This document shows, piece after piece, positions 1 to 11,409 of a DNA stretch of 14,089 nucleotides (the stretch's first letter is position 1; each line of letters begins with the position of its first letter). The notes below the pieces were generated by a model. It was not told where the DNA came from and did no database searches. It saw nothing but the letters and a program-made list of their open reading frames with translations. Source of the stretch: JARRRD01 sp046706685 (GTDB taxonomy: Bacteria > Nitrospirota > Thermodesulfovibrionia > Thermodesulfovibrionales > UBA6898). Where the stretch lies: assembly GCA_046706685.1 (NCBI GenBank), contig JBJKPE010000251.1:1-14089 (forward strand), given 5' to 3'. A program made the translations under genes and the position numbers.

Positions 1-141
1 GCCAGGATGTATGAGGCGATAGTAAAAGGCGACGCAACGCTCGAACCGGGCGTGCCCGAGTCGTTCCATGTATTAATAAAAGAACTCCAGAGCCTCGGTC
101 TTGATGTCGAGCTCCTGGAGAAAAAGAAGAAGGGGGAGTAG
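1..141 (+). CDS. rpoB: RNA polymerase beta subunit, C-terminal end (partial)
   Basis: These are the last 46 codons of the beta subunit of DNA-dependent RNA polymerase, ending in TAG. The visible sequence runs ARMYEAIVKGDATLEPG, then PESFHVLIKELQSLGLD, and ends in a lysine-rich tail KKKKGE. The PESFHVLxKELQSLGL block is the highly conserved beta C-terminus that packs against the N-terminus of beta'. The start lies outside the window. The gene is followed after a single base by rpoC, the usual rpoBC arrangement, and the rpoC ribosome binding site lies within the last rpoB codons, which suggests translational coupling. The identification is secure; only the 3' end can be examined. Confidence 0.97.
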   Translation, partial: ARMYEAIVKGDATLEPGVPESFHVLIKELQSLGLDVELLEKKKKGE

Positions 142-142
142 A

Positions 143-4252
<4,110 letters not shown>

Positions 4253-4270
4253 ATTCTTTGAACGAGTGTT

Positions 4271-4307
4271 CCCCCGGTTTCCGAAGGAGGCCGGGGGATT
4301 TTTTTTT
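4271..4307 (+). terminator. Intrinsic terminator of the rpoBC operon
   Basis: A 7-bp GC-only stem, CCCCCGG (4271-4277) with CCGGGGG (4291-4297), encloses a 13-nt loop and is followed by one A and nine consecutive T residues (4299-4307). It begins 18 nt after the rpoC stop codon. This is a textbook rho-independent terminator, and it separates the polymerase operon from the genes that follow. Confidence 0.93.
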
Positions 4308-4519
4308 GCTTCGCTCTTCTCCGCGTGCCGATGCCCTTGTCACGCTTGCTACAGCGGCAAAGAAAGCCGTGCCCCCACTGCGCCCCGTGACATTTCAGGA
4401 TGTTTGATCGGTGCATGGCTAAAATAAGCCTCTCGCGTTATTATGTTAATATATTCGCATAGATACAAATTAAGAAACCTCTAACGGTTTTACGCAGCGT
4501 GACAGGAAGTTGCGGGGGG
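4308..4519 (+). other. Intergenic region between rpoC terminator and the RNase/two-component operon
   Basis: This 212-nt stretch has no credible reading frame. The second half (from about 4410) is AT-rich, with several -10-like strings such as TAAAAT (4420-4425) and TAATAT (4447-4452). None has a good -35 box at 16-18 nt spacing, so no promoter can be assigned with confidence. The promoter of the 4520-8778 operon should lie here, because the upstream terminator isolates it from rpoC. Confidence 0.5.
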
Positions 4520-4987
4520 ATGAAATTCATAGCTGACGCGATGCTCGGAAGGCTTGCAAAATGGATGAGGCTCTTGGGATGTGACGTGGTCTACCATCCG
4601 GACATAGAAGACAGGCAGCTCGTGAAGATCGCGAGGGAAGAGGGGAGGACATTGCTCACCAGGGACACACTCCTTATGAAACGCAAAGGGTTAAGGCCAG
4701 CCATCTTTATCAGATCGGATGACATCAGGCAGCAGCTTCTGGAAATCGGGCACTTGCTGAATTCCTGCGAGGCAGGGCCGTTGGGGAAATGCCCGATATG
4801 CAACGGTTCCCTCGAAGATGTGCCGGATAAGGGAGAGATAAGGGGGGCGGTCCCCGATTTCGTTTATCTCAACCATCACCGCTTTTTGAGATGCAGCGGA
4901 TGCGGCAAGGTTTACTGGGAGGGGACGCACTACAGGAACATCAGGAAGAGGATCAGTGAGATCTCAGAGGAAAGAAATGAAGACTAA
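4520..4987 (+). CDS. Mut7-C RNase-domain (PIN-like, DUF82) protein with zinc ribbon
   Basis: A 155-residue soluble protein of the Mut7-C family, a PIN-like fold predicted to be a metal-dependent ribonuclease and named after the C-terminus of the Mut7 exonuclease. The N-terminal half has the family signature KFIADAMLGRLAKWMRLLGC (D6 is a likely metal ligand), then TLLTRDTLL with D49 as a second acidic residue. The C-terminal half is a four-cysteine zinc ribbon: CPIC (C91, C94) and CSGC (C125, C128), followed by YWEGTHYRNIRKRI, as is usual for prokaryotic members. The ATG at 4520 is preferred because homologues start at MKFIAD; an in-frame GTG lies at 4499. AGGAAG (4504-4509) is a possible ribosome site. 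The last 11 nt overlap the kinase gene. The biological substrate of these proteins is not known. Confidence 0.9.
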   Translation: MKFIADAMLGRLAKWMRLLGCDVVYHPDIEDRQLVKIAREEGRTLLTRDTLLMKRKGLRPAIFIRSDDIRQQLLEIGHLLNSCEAGPLGKCPICNGSLEDVPDKGEIRGAVPDFVYLNHHRFLRCSGCGKVYWEGTHYRNIRKRISEISEERNED

Positions 4988-7430
4988 CATATTCCTCCTT
5001 GGCCTCGTGGTATTTATAATATCCCTGATCATAACCCTGAACATATTCTTTCAGCAGACCTACCAGAGTGAGATGGCGGAACAGTTCAATAGTCAGCAGC
5101 TGATTATCGCCAAGTCGGTTGCGAAAAACATCGAGGACGAAATGCAGCATATTGAGGCGGAGACACTGTCGCTTGCCCGTTTGCTGGCGAGGGAGGGATT
5201 GAGTAGCAGGAACCTCGGGGTGTCGGTATACACAGCCTACGTCGATCTGAGCGAGGACTCCCACGTGAATGTTATTGTGCTGGACGACCTCGGAAATATA
5301 AAATTCAGCTCTCTCGGTGAAACATCCCGAGATGGACTTCACCGGTTTCTTGATCTCGCGAAACACTCTCCCGCCGGCGAGGTCAGGTACGTGGATATGC
5401 TGGCAAAGGACAGGAAGATTGTGATGGTCGCGCCCATAGTCGACCGTGAGGGGTTCAAGGGCGCCCTGCTCGTCGAGATGCCGATCGAGACAGTAAACAG
5501 GAAATTCCTTGCGCCGATCAAGGCCGGTATACGGGGGCATGCGTGGATGATGGACAGTGAGGGCACATTACTCTATCACCCTACCCAGCCTGAGATGGTC
5601 GGAAGGAACCTGTACAAGGTCGACCCCTCATGTTTTAAGTGCCACAAGTCCTTTGATGTAGAGAAGAAGATCCTGGAAAGCGGAGATATCGGGTTCAGCT
5701 CCTATATTGCTCCCTATGGAGAGGACAAGCTGATCGCCTTTTCGCGGGCACGGATTTCCAACATGTCGTGGATTGTCTGCGTATCTATACCTTATTCCGA
5801 GGTGACCTTCAGCATACGGAAGAGCATGGAACTCCACTCATTGCTGGTGATTTCGATTTTTTTGGCAACGCTGACCGGCGCCATTGCGATTGTGTTAATG
5901 AACAGGCAGAGGATCAAGGCGGAGGAGAAGGCGAAGCATCTTGAAACGCAGAGGCAGCTTGAGAAGGAGATAGTCGAAGCCAAAGACTACCTCGAAAACA
6001 TACTTGAGAGCACGGAGTCCAAAATCATGGTCCTCGACAAAGACCTGACCGTGAGGACTGTCAATTCGGCATACGAGAGGCTTGCCGGGGTAACGAAGCA
6101 GGAAGTTGCCGGAAAAAGCTTCTTCGATGTTTTCCCCGTGGGCGCAGGCAGGGATACGTTCAGTAATATCTTCGAAAAGTGCCTTGACGGGGCCAGCCAC
6201 CGGTTAAGCAATTATCCCTTCCTCAGGTCGGACGCAATGCTGCATCTGAATATCAGTCTGAACCCGCTCGTCCTTCACGGACAAATAGAGGGGGTTATAC
6301 TGTCAAACAGCGATGTGACCGAGGAGGTCAAGCTCAAGACCAAGATCCAGGAGTATGCCGAAAGGCTTGAAGAGATGGTTGTGCACAGGACAGATGAGCT
6401 GAAGGAGGAGAAGGAAAAGCTTGATGCAATTGTGAGCGCTATTGAAGGAGGGCTTTTCGTGATGAACAGTTCCGACAAAAGGATCCTCTGGGCTAACAAG
6501 ACACTGCTGGGGTGGCTCGGGGCCGGGAAGGTTGAAGAACTGAAAGCCGAGGCGGTCTATTCGGAGAAGGTGTTTAAACTGCCGATAGACAAGGCTCTTG
6601 AGTCAAGGCGGATGGTGCAGGCTGTCGTGGCTGCCGGCTTCAGCGGGAAATCGGGATACTTCCAGATAACCGTCAATCCGCTGCCGGAGGGAGGCGGCCA
6701 CGCTCATATCCTCGTGCTCATACAGGACATTACTGAGATGAAAAAGATGGAGGAGCGGATGATGCATTCCGAAAAACTCTCCGCCCTGGCGAGGATCTCT
6801 GCAGGGGTCGCTCACGAGATCGGCAACCCGCTTACCTCCATCTCTTCATACGTGCAGATACTGAGGGAGATGGACCACGACGAGTTTACAAAGGAAAGCC
6901 TCGACACCATCGCAAAACATATTAACAGGATTGCAGACATTGTCATGCAGATGTCCAGTTTCACGAGGACAAAGGCTAGCGAACTGCGTCACCACAATGT
7001 CCGCGAACTTGTGGAAATGACGCTTGATCTGGTGAAATACGATAAACGCATTAAAAATATTCTGACCCGTATTGAAATCCCTGACAACCTCCCGCAGGTC
7101 GTCGTGGATGAAACACAGTTTATCCAGGTGCTGATGAACATCATCCTCAACGCCGCCGATGTGATGCCGCAGGGCGGAACACTCGACATTGCCTCAAGAG
7201 AACTGGATAAGGAGGTGGAGATATCGGTCGCGGACTCGGGACCCGGAATTGCTCCCGAGCATATGGAGAGGATCTTCGACCCTTTTTTCACGACAAAGGA
7301 GAAGGGTACCGGGCTGGGACTTGCCGTAAGTTATAGTATAATTAAAGGGTATCGGGGAGATATCCTGGTTGAGAACAAACCGGGAGGGGGGACGATCTTC
7401 AGGGTGAGGTTGCCATATTATGAGAGCTGA
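4977..7430 (+). CDS. Membrane sensor histidine kinase with periplasmic Cache-like domain carrying a c-type heme motif
   Basis: An 817-residue sensor kinase. Transmembrane helix 1 spans about residues 5-26, a periplasmic region 27-287, and helix 2 about 288-308. A short coiled coil follows, then two PAS domains (about 337-450 and 481-590), a HisKA domain with phosphoacceptor H613 in AGVAHEIGNPLTS, and an HATPase domain with N725 (N box), D753 (DSGPGI) and GTGLGL at 777-782. The periplasmic part looks like a double Cache domain (GHAWMMDSEGTLLYHP, SFSSYIAPYGEDKLIAF-like segments). It contains CFKCH at 219-223, a perfect CxxCH c-heme attachment motif on the extracytoplasmic side. The ATG at 4977 has AGAGGA just upstream and follows the usual short positive n-region; a GTG at 4956 is less likely. 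It overlaps both neighbours by 11 nt, and the following gene is its evident partner. Confidence 0.93.
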   Translation: MKTNIFLLGLVVFIISLIITLNIFFQQTYQSEMAEQFNSQQLIIAKSVAKNIEDEMQHIEAETLSLARLLAREGLSSRNLGVSVYTAYVDLSEDSHVNVIVLDDLGNIKFSSLGETSRDGLHRFLDLAKHSPAGEVRYVDMLAKDRKIVMVAPIVDREGFKGALLVEMPIETVNRKFLAPIKAGIRGHAWMMDSEGTLLYHPTQPEMVGRNLYKVDPSCFKCHKSFDVEKKILESGDIGFSSYIAPYGEDKLIAFSRARISNMSWIVCVSIPYSEVTFSIRKSMELHSLLVISIFLATLTGAIAIVLMNRQRIKAEEKAKHLETQRQLEKEIVEAKDYLENILESTESKIMVLDKDLTVRTVNSAYERLAGVTKQEVAGKSFFDVFPVGAGRDTFSNIFEKCLDGASHRLSNYPFLRSDAMLHLNISLNPLVLHGQIEGVILSNSDVTEEVKLKTKIQEYAERLEEMVVHRTDELKEEKEKLDAIVSAIEGGLFVMNSSDKRILWANKTLLGWLGAGKVEELKAEAVYSEKVFKLPIDKALESRRMVQAVVAAGFSGKSGYFQITVNPLPEGGGHAHILVLIQDITEMKKMEERMMHSEKLSALARISAGVAHEIGNPLTSISSYVQILREMDHDEFTKESLDTIAKHINRIADIVMQMSSFTRTKASELRHHNVRELVEMTLDLVKYDKRIKNILTRIEIPDNLPQVVVDETQFIQVLMNIILNAADVMPQGGTLDIASRELDKEVEISVADSGPGIAPEHMERIFDPFFTTKEKGTGLGLAVSYSIIKGYRGDILVENKPGGGTIFRVRLPYYES

Positions 7431-8778
7431 TCCATACAAAATCCTAGTCGTTGACGATGAGAGAGACATCTGCAAGGCCCTTGAGTTCCTGCTCTCAAGG
7501 GAAGGATACAGGATAACGGTGGCAAGCAGCGGCGAGGAGGCGCTGAAAAAGATCGAGGCGGAGGATTTCGATCTGGTGATAACGGACCTGAAGATGGCCG
7601 GAATCGACGGCATGCAGGTCCTTGAAAGTGCCCTTGTTATGAACCCCAACCTTATTGTTGTCATCATGACCGCCTTTGCGTCGGTGGAATCCGCAGTAAA
7701 GGCGATGAAAAAAGGCGCAAGTGATTACATTGTCAAACCGTTTATAAATGAAGACGTAAAGATGACGGTGAAGAGGCTCCTGGAGCACAAGAAGGTCCTG
7801 ATGGAGAACATAGCACTGAGACAGCAGCTCAGCCAACAGTTCGGCTGCCGTGAATTCGTAGGGGTTTCGCCCCAGATGTTCAAGGTCTTCGAGGTGCTCG
7901 AAAAGGTTATACCCACTAGGAGCAGCATACTCATCCTCGGCGAAAGCGGCACCGGCAAGGGAGTGATCGCCGAGATAGTTCATTGCAACAGCCAGAGAAA
8001 GGACAAGCCTTTTATCTCGATAAACTGTTCTGCCATCCCCGAGAACCTTCTGGAGAGCGAACTCTTCGGCTACCGGAAGGGGGCTTTCACCGGAGCGGCC
8101 TCCGACAAGAAGGGCCTTATCACCATGGCGGATCAGGGCACGCTGTTTCTCGACGAGATCGGAGATATGCCGCTTGGGTTGCAGGCCAAGCTGCTCAAGG
8201 TGCTCGAAACCGGGGAAGTGCTTCCATTGGGGGAGACGAAACCGACATTTGTTGATGTGAGACTTGTTGCCGCTACGAACAAAAACCTCGACGAGCAGAT
8301 CAAAAAGGGGCTGTTCAGAGAGGACCTCTATTACAGGCTCAACGTGATCGAGGTGAAGATACCGTCGCTGAGGGAGCGGCGGGAAGACATCGACGTGCTT
8401 GCCAGGCACTTTGTTGAGAAGTACGGCAAGGAAGCGAATAAGAAGGTGTGCGGGATAACCGAGGATGCGATGGAGGTTCTTCACCGGTATAGCTGGCCGG
8501 GCAATGTAAGGGAGCTCAGGAATGTGATGGAGCGGGCGGTTGTCCTGTCGGGGTCCGAGAAGATAGGACTTGCCGAATTGCCTGAGAAGATCAGCTCACA
8601 GGACGGCGGCAGAAACGCGAGTACCTTGAAGGACAGACTGGACTATTATGAAGAAAAGATTGTAAAGGATGCGCTGGAGTCCCATGACTGGAACAAGGAG
8701 GAAACCGCGGTGGAATTGGGGGTCGACCTCGCCACTCTCTATCGCAAGATCAAGAAACTCGGAATTGCAGAGCGTTAG
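7420..8778 (+). CDS. Sigma54-dependent response regulator, NtrC family (REC-AAA+-HTH)
   Basis: A 452-residue transcriptional activator. The receiver domain (about 5-120) has acidic residues D12 and D13, phosphoacceptor D56 in VITDLKM, T84 and K106. The AAA+ domain (about 145-380) has Walker A GESGTGKG (174-181), the sigma54-contacting GAFTGA loop (221-226), Walker B with D245 and E246 in TLFLDEIGD, and the RELRN segment near 364. The C-terminus (about 403-448) is a Fis-type helix-turn-helix (EETAVELGVDLATLYRKIKK). All key residues for phosphorylation, ATP hydrolysis and sigma54 contact are present, so it should be active. The ATG at 7420 overlaps the kinase stop by 11 nt, making this its cognate regulator. 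No clear -24/-12 promoter was found in the intergenic regions of this window, so its targets are unknown. Confidence 0.95.
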   Translation: MRADPYKILVVDDERDICKALEFLLSREGYRITVASSGEEALKKIEAEDFDLVITDLKMAGIDGMQVLESALVMNPNLIVVIMTAFASVESAVKAMKKGASDYIVKPFINEDVKMTVKRLLEHKKVLMENIALRQQLSQQFGCREFVGVSPQMFKVFEVLEKVIPTRSSILILGESGTGKGVIAEIVHCNSQRKDKPFISINCSAIPENLLESELFGYRKGAFTGAASDKKGLITMADQGTLFLDEIGDMPLGLQAKLLKVLETGEVLPLGETKPTFVDVRLVAATNKNLDEQIKKGLFREDLYYRLNVIEVKIPSLRERREDIDVLARHFVEKYGKEANKKVCGITEDAMEVLHRYSWPGNVRELRNVMERAVVLSGSEKIGLAELPEKISSQDGGRNASTLKDRLDYYEEKIVKDALESHDWNKEETAVELGVDLATLYRKIKKLGIAER

Positions 8779-8841
8779 AAGACGACGGGGCAATCCGTGA
8801 AAGAGAATCGGGCGAAACTTGCCATGACTATGCCTGGCCCG

Positions 8842-9399
8842 TCAAGTCTGGTCTTTTATACAACGGTTGGTTTCAAGCTGCTCAATAAGTTTCTCATATG
8901 TCTGATGGAAAAATTTTGCATCGAAATCCCGCATCTCCGTGAGCATGCCCTCCTGTTCCTCTGCGCTGAGGTAGTCCAGACAGGGGAAGAAGAAATGTTT
9001 GTCTTCCTTCTCTATATGGGCGGGGTAAAGATCTACCATCTTTTCATAGATCGCCACGATCTCCGAAGACCTGTCGTGCCCACCGGCGCAACGGTCTTTA
9101 GCTCCGGCCAGTCCGGTAACGATTGTCCTTGCTGTGCGGTGCTCTTCAATCAGCTCGTCCATGATCCTTCTATGTTCTGAGGTCATCTTTTTCCCGGAAA
9201 GGGCCTTGAAAAGAATGTACTCCTCCTTGCCGTGATGACAGAGATCCACATAAGTCCGGAAGAAATCTATGACCTGCCCGGCAAAAGGAATGTCTGCCGC
9301 AGTAGTCCCGCCGCGAAGAATCGCTATCTCCTGTCTTATGAGGTCAAGCATGCGGTCCGTAAGCCGGTGCTCGACCATCAGAGGACCTATCGGTTTCAT
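8842..9399 (-). CDS. Hemerythrin-like HHE-domain protein
   Basis: A 185-residue all-helical protein of the hemerythrin HHE cation-binding family, expected to carry a di-iron centre that binds oxygen, NO or related species. Likely ligands, in order: H11 (MVEHRLTD), H56 and E60 in the HxxxE motif of DLCHHGKEEYILF, H76 or H87 (TSEHRR, IEEHRTAR), and H128 with E132 plus H135 in PAHIEKEDKHFFFP. It is the last gene of a three-gene leftward operon, 27 nt after the DUF488 gene. The start at 9399 has only a poor ribosome site. An internal ATG eight codons in (MVEHRL) is an alternative that would keep every ligand. The family assignment is firm; whether it stores, senses or detoxifies its ligand cannot be decided from sequence. 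Confidence 0.9.
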   Translation of the reverse strand: MKPIGPLMVEHRLTDRMLDLIRQEIAILRGGTTAADIPFAGQVIDFFRTYVDLCHHGKEEYILFKALSGKKMTSEHRRIMDELIEEHRTARTIVTGLAGAKDRCAGGHDRSSEIVAIYEKMVDLYPAHIEKEDKHFFFPCLDYLSAEEQEGMLTEMRDFDAKFFHQTYEKLIEQLETNRCIKDQT

Positions 9400-9426
9400 G
9401 TTATAGGCCGGCCATGTGGAGAAAGC

Positions 9427-9774
9427 TCATTTTTTCTCCAGATATTCCTTCAGAGCTACTGCGTTGTTGAAACGCTCTTCCCTTGAGCCATATACCAGCG
9501 TCAACTTCTCATGGTGCGATATCTCCGAAAGCTGGTGTACCGCTTCCGGATTGTTATCCAGTTCCCTGAAGTATCTCCTCTTGAATTCGTCCCATTTTCC
9601 GGGCTCATGGCCGAACCACTTCCGCAATTGGCTGCTCGGTGCGACCTCCTTCAGCCAGAGATCAATCCCTGCGTCGTCCTTTCTGACGCCTCGCGGCCAT
9701 AACCCGTCTATGAGCACGCGATACCCATCGCTCTTTGCGGGTTTTTCATATGCCCTCTTGAGGGAGATCGGCAT
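9427..9774 (-). CDS. DUF488 (YeaO-like) family protein
   Basis: A 115-residue small soluble protein with the typical DUF488/YeaO blocks: an N-terminal KRAYEKP segment, YRVLIDGLWPRGVRKD, the basic-aromatic RKWFGHEPGKWDEFKRRY and LTLVYGSRE before the C-terminal helix. Its length is normal for the family, which has no established biochemical function. It sits 12 nt downstream of the OsmC stop, with AAAGG as a possible ribosome site, and 27 nt upstream of the hemerythrin-like gene, so it is clearly the middle gene of that operon. The context suggests a role in oxidative or nitrosative stress, but this is inference from neighbours only. Confidence 0.9.
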   Translation of the reverse strand: MPISLKRAYEKPAKSDGYRVLIDGLWPRGVRKDDAGIDLWLKEVAPSSQLRKWFGHEPGKWDEFKRRYFRELDNNPEAVHQLSEISHHEKLTLVYGSREERFNNAVALKEYLEKK

Positions 9775-9786
9775 ACCAAGGCCTTT

Positions 9787-10215
9787 CTAATCGACCAGTT
9801 TAGCCTTTAATTTGATCTCGGTTCCTGCCAGGGCCTGTGAGACCGGACATCCCTTCTTGGCGGCGTCGGCCTGCTCCAGAAACTTCTTTTCATCTATACC
9901 CGGGACCTTTGCCTCCATCTCCAACTCGATGCTGGTGATCCTGAATCCCTCGCCTACCTTGTCGAGATGGACATTAGCGGTGGTATGAATACTCTCGGGT
10001 GAATAGCCCGCCTTTTCAAGAAAGAGTGAGAGGGCCATAGAAAAACAACCGGCGTGTGCGGCGCCCACGAGTTCCTCAGGATTGGTTCCCGCCCCGTTTT
10101 CAAAGCGCGATGAGAAAGAATAAGCTCCCTGAAAAGCGCCGCCGCCCACCTTCATTGTTCCTTTCCCGTCACGCAACCTGCCTTCCCAGATCGCTTCTGC
10201 TTTACGTACAGGCAT
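9787..10215 (-). CDS. OsmC/Ohr-family peroxiredoxin
   Basis: A 142-residue OsmC-type thiol peroxidase, expected to reduce organic hydroperoxides or hydrogen peroxide in the cytoplasm. The two redox cysteines are present: C57 in VGAAHAGCFSMALS and C123 in KKGCPVSQAL. The GTNPEELVGAAHAGC signature includes the conserved glutamate E48. The N-terminus (MPVRKAEAIWEGRLRDGKG) matches the OsmC subgroup better than Ohr. The start is well supported, with a perfect AAGGAGG at 10223-10229, 7 nt before the ATG. It is the first gene of the OsmC-DUF488-hemerythrin operon and lies about 80 nt downstream of the predicted transcription start. Its role in peroxide defence follows from the family; the exact substrate is not visible. 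Confidence 0.94.
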   Translation of the reverse strand: MPVRKAEAIWEGRLRDGKGTMKVGGGAFQGAYSFSSRFENGAGTNPEELVGAAHAGCFSMALSLFLEKAGYSPESIHTTANVHLDKVGEGFRITSIELEMEAKVPGIDEKKFLEQADAAKKGCPVSQALAGTEIKLKAKLVD

Positions 10216-10300
10216 TCTTGTTCCTCCTTGTAAAATGTTCAGGGATGTTACTTAATCGGATTTCAGATGAGATGCAATACTCTCCCGGTTTCCTAAGCAA

Positions 10301-10328
10301 AGTATATAACGTTACAGGGTAATGTCAA
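10301..10328 (-). promoter_or_regulatory. Near-consensus sigma70 promoter of the OsmC operon
   Basis: Reading leftward, TTGACA (complement of 10323-10328) is followed after 16 nt by TATACT (complement of 10301-10306). That is a perfect -35 box and a 5/6 -10 box. Transcription should start near 10294, leaving a leader of about 80 nt before the OsmC ATG. An 8-bp palindrome, TAACGTTA, lies in the spacer directly upstream of the -10 and could be a repressor site. Such strong boxes suggest a constitutive or repressor-controlled promoter. Confidence 0.75.
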
Positions 10329-10332
10329 GTTG

Positions 10333-10361
10333 TTGTACAGGTTGCCTGATACACTGATAAA
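10333..10361 (+). promoter_or_regulatory. Weak candidate promoter for the CPBP protease gene
   Basis: TTGTAC (10333-10338) and GATAAA (10356-10361) are separated by 17 nt, with 3/6 and 4/6 matches to the sigma70 boxes. If used, it would start transcription about 20 nt before the ATG at 10389. Its -35 lies back to back with the -35 of the divergent OsmC promoter. The match is weak and could be chance. Confidence 0.3.
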
Positions 10362-10388
10362 ATCTGCCGGGATCATTTATCATCTATT

Positions 10389-10967
10389 ATGGTGTATCCC
10401 GTAAGGAGGCTTCTGACGCTCGTTTTCCTGACGGAGGGTGGGGCTCTGGCCGCCGCCCTTCTCCTGGCGGGCTGGTTGGATATTCGGCTCTTCCCGCTGA
10501 CGCGGAATTTATGGGGGGACATACTCAAGGGGACTGTGGCGGCCCTGCCGCCGCTTGCCTTCTTTATTTGTTCGCTCTCAAAAAGGGCCGGGAGAGTACC
10601 CGCTCTTCGTTCTCTGAGAAGAAAGGTTCTGGGAGATATCAGGGAGCTTTTCCTTGATGCCCGTCCGGTCGATCTTCTGCTGATCTCCGCCAGCGCCGGA
10701 CTGGCTGAAGAGCTGCTCTTCAGGGGTGTAATTCAGGGCAAGGTCGGGATTGTCGCGGCGAGTATTATCTTCGGTCTCGTCCATTTTGTCAGCCCGGCGT
10801 ATGTCATCGCCGCGTCGCTCATGGGCTTTTACATAGGGGCAATTTTTCAGATGTCCGGCCACCTTCTCGTGCCAATACAGCTGCATTTCATTTATGATCT
10901 CGGTGCACTGGCATACATAATGTACTTCCAGGGTGGCGGTGAACCAAATGGGGAACGGGCGGCGTAG
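10389..10967 (+). CDS. CPBP (Abi/CAAX-protease-like) intramembrane metalloprotease
   Basis: A 192-residue multi-pass membrane protein of the CPBP family, glutamate-type intramembrane proteases related to CAAX prenyl endopeptidase Rce1. The three family motifs are intact: EELLFRG (E107, E108, R112), FGLVHF (F128, H132) and HFIYDLG (H166, D170). Hydrophobic segments lie at about 10-30, 47-62, 95-105, 120-150 and 157-180. The ATG at 10389 lacks an obvious ribosome site, and a GTAAGGAGG string occurs a few codons inside the gene, so the true start may be slightly downstream. It is transcribed divergently from the OsmC operon and converges on the next leftward gene. The substrate is unknown; bacterial members act in bacteriocin immunity, surface protein processing or other roles. 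Confidence 0.88.
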   Translation: MVYPVRRLLTLVFLTEGGALAAALLLAGWLDIRLFPLTRNLWGDILKGTVAALPPLAFFICSLSKRAGRVPALRSLRRKVLGDIRELFLDARPVDLLLISASAGLAEELLFRGVIQGKVGIVAASIIFGLVHFVSPAYVIAASLMGFYIGAIFQMSGHLLVPIQLHFIYDLGALAYIMYFQGGGEPNGERAA

Positions 10968-10997
10968 CAGGTAATGTTAAATAAGTCTCTTTATATC

Positions 10998-11010
10998 GGA
11001 GCGCGGCTCC
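10998..11010. other. Small hairpin between convergent genes
   Basis: GGAGC-GCG-GCTCC forms a 5-bp stem with a 3-nt loop between the convergent CPBP and exported-protein genes. Neither strand has a T-run after the stem, so it is at best a weak terminator. Confidence 0.3.
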
Positions 11011-11015
11011 AAAAC

Positions 11016-11387
11016 CTATAAGGGAATATTAAATCCGAAAACCGCACGATAAAGGGGCTTGTTTTCAAGTTCTTCCCGCACGGCCTCTATGCCGCGGGGC
11101 GGCTCGAGGGAAACGTAAGCCATAAAATCCTCGTCCAACCGGACTCTCAGCGCCTTGGAGAGAATCTCTGCTTTCCCGGCGTTTTTGATGTTATCGTTAC
11201 CAGGCTCTTCTTGCGCTCTGGCCATCGTGTCGGCATTAAAAACCTGGACGCGACTTGCACCGGTCTTTGCCTGAAGGGGAGAAGATTGTGAGGCCATGGT
11301 TTGCGAGGCGAAAAAGAAAAGGCTGACCAGGCAGAGAGAAACCGACAGGATTTTTGATGCATTATTTATAGCCGAACGGTTGTCCAC
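11016..11387 (-). CDS. Small exported protein of unknown function
   Basis: An unrecognised protein of 123 residues from the GTG at 11387. The N-terminus has a signal peptide: basic residues, a hydrophobic core ILSVSLCLVSLFFFA, and a likely cleavage after SQTMA. The mature part (about 90 residues) is hydrophilic and mostly helical in appearance (ADTMARAQEEPGND, GKAEILSKALRVRLDEDFMAYVSLEP), ending in YRAVFGFNIPL. No cysteine or metal motif is visible in the mature region. The frame is open further upstream to a TTG at 11408, but the predicted promoter puts the transcription start around 11403, downstream of that codon, so the GTG is preferred although neither start has a good ribosome site. It lies downstream of the sigma region 1.1 protein gene but appears to have its own promoter. 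Confidence 0.6.
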   Translation of the reverse strand: MDNRSAINNASKILSVSLCLVSLFFFASQTMASQSSPLQAKTGASRVQVFNADTMARAQEEPGNDNIKNAGKAEILSKALRVRLDEDFMAYVSLEPPRGIEAVREELENKPLYRAVFGFNIPL

Positions 11388-11409
11388 GATAATCAACTTT
11401 ATAAACAAT

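Noticed and set aside
4410..4430. TGGC-N-AGCC string as a possible sigma54 (-24/-12) site upstream of the RNase gene
   Set aside because: The GG is followed after 10 nt by CC instead of GC and the flanking consensus is absent; it fits a short 4-bp hairpin as well.
7495..8484. Minus-strand open frame of 329 codons opposite the response regulator
   Set aside because: It is fully covered by a gene with intact receiver, AAA+ and HTH motifs; the antisense translation has no domain signature.
8784..8843. Distant GACGGG/CCCGTC pairing between the convergent regulator and hemerythrin genes
   Set aside because: The loop is about 48 nt and no T-run follows on either strand, so it does not qualify as a bidirectional terminator.
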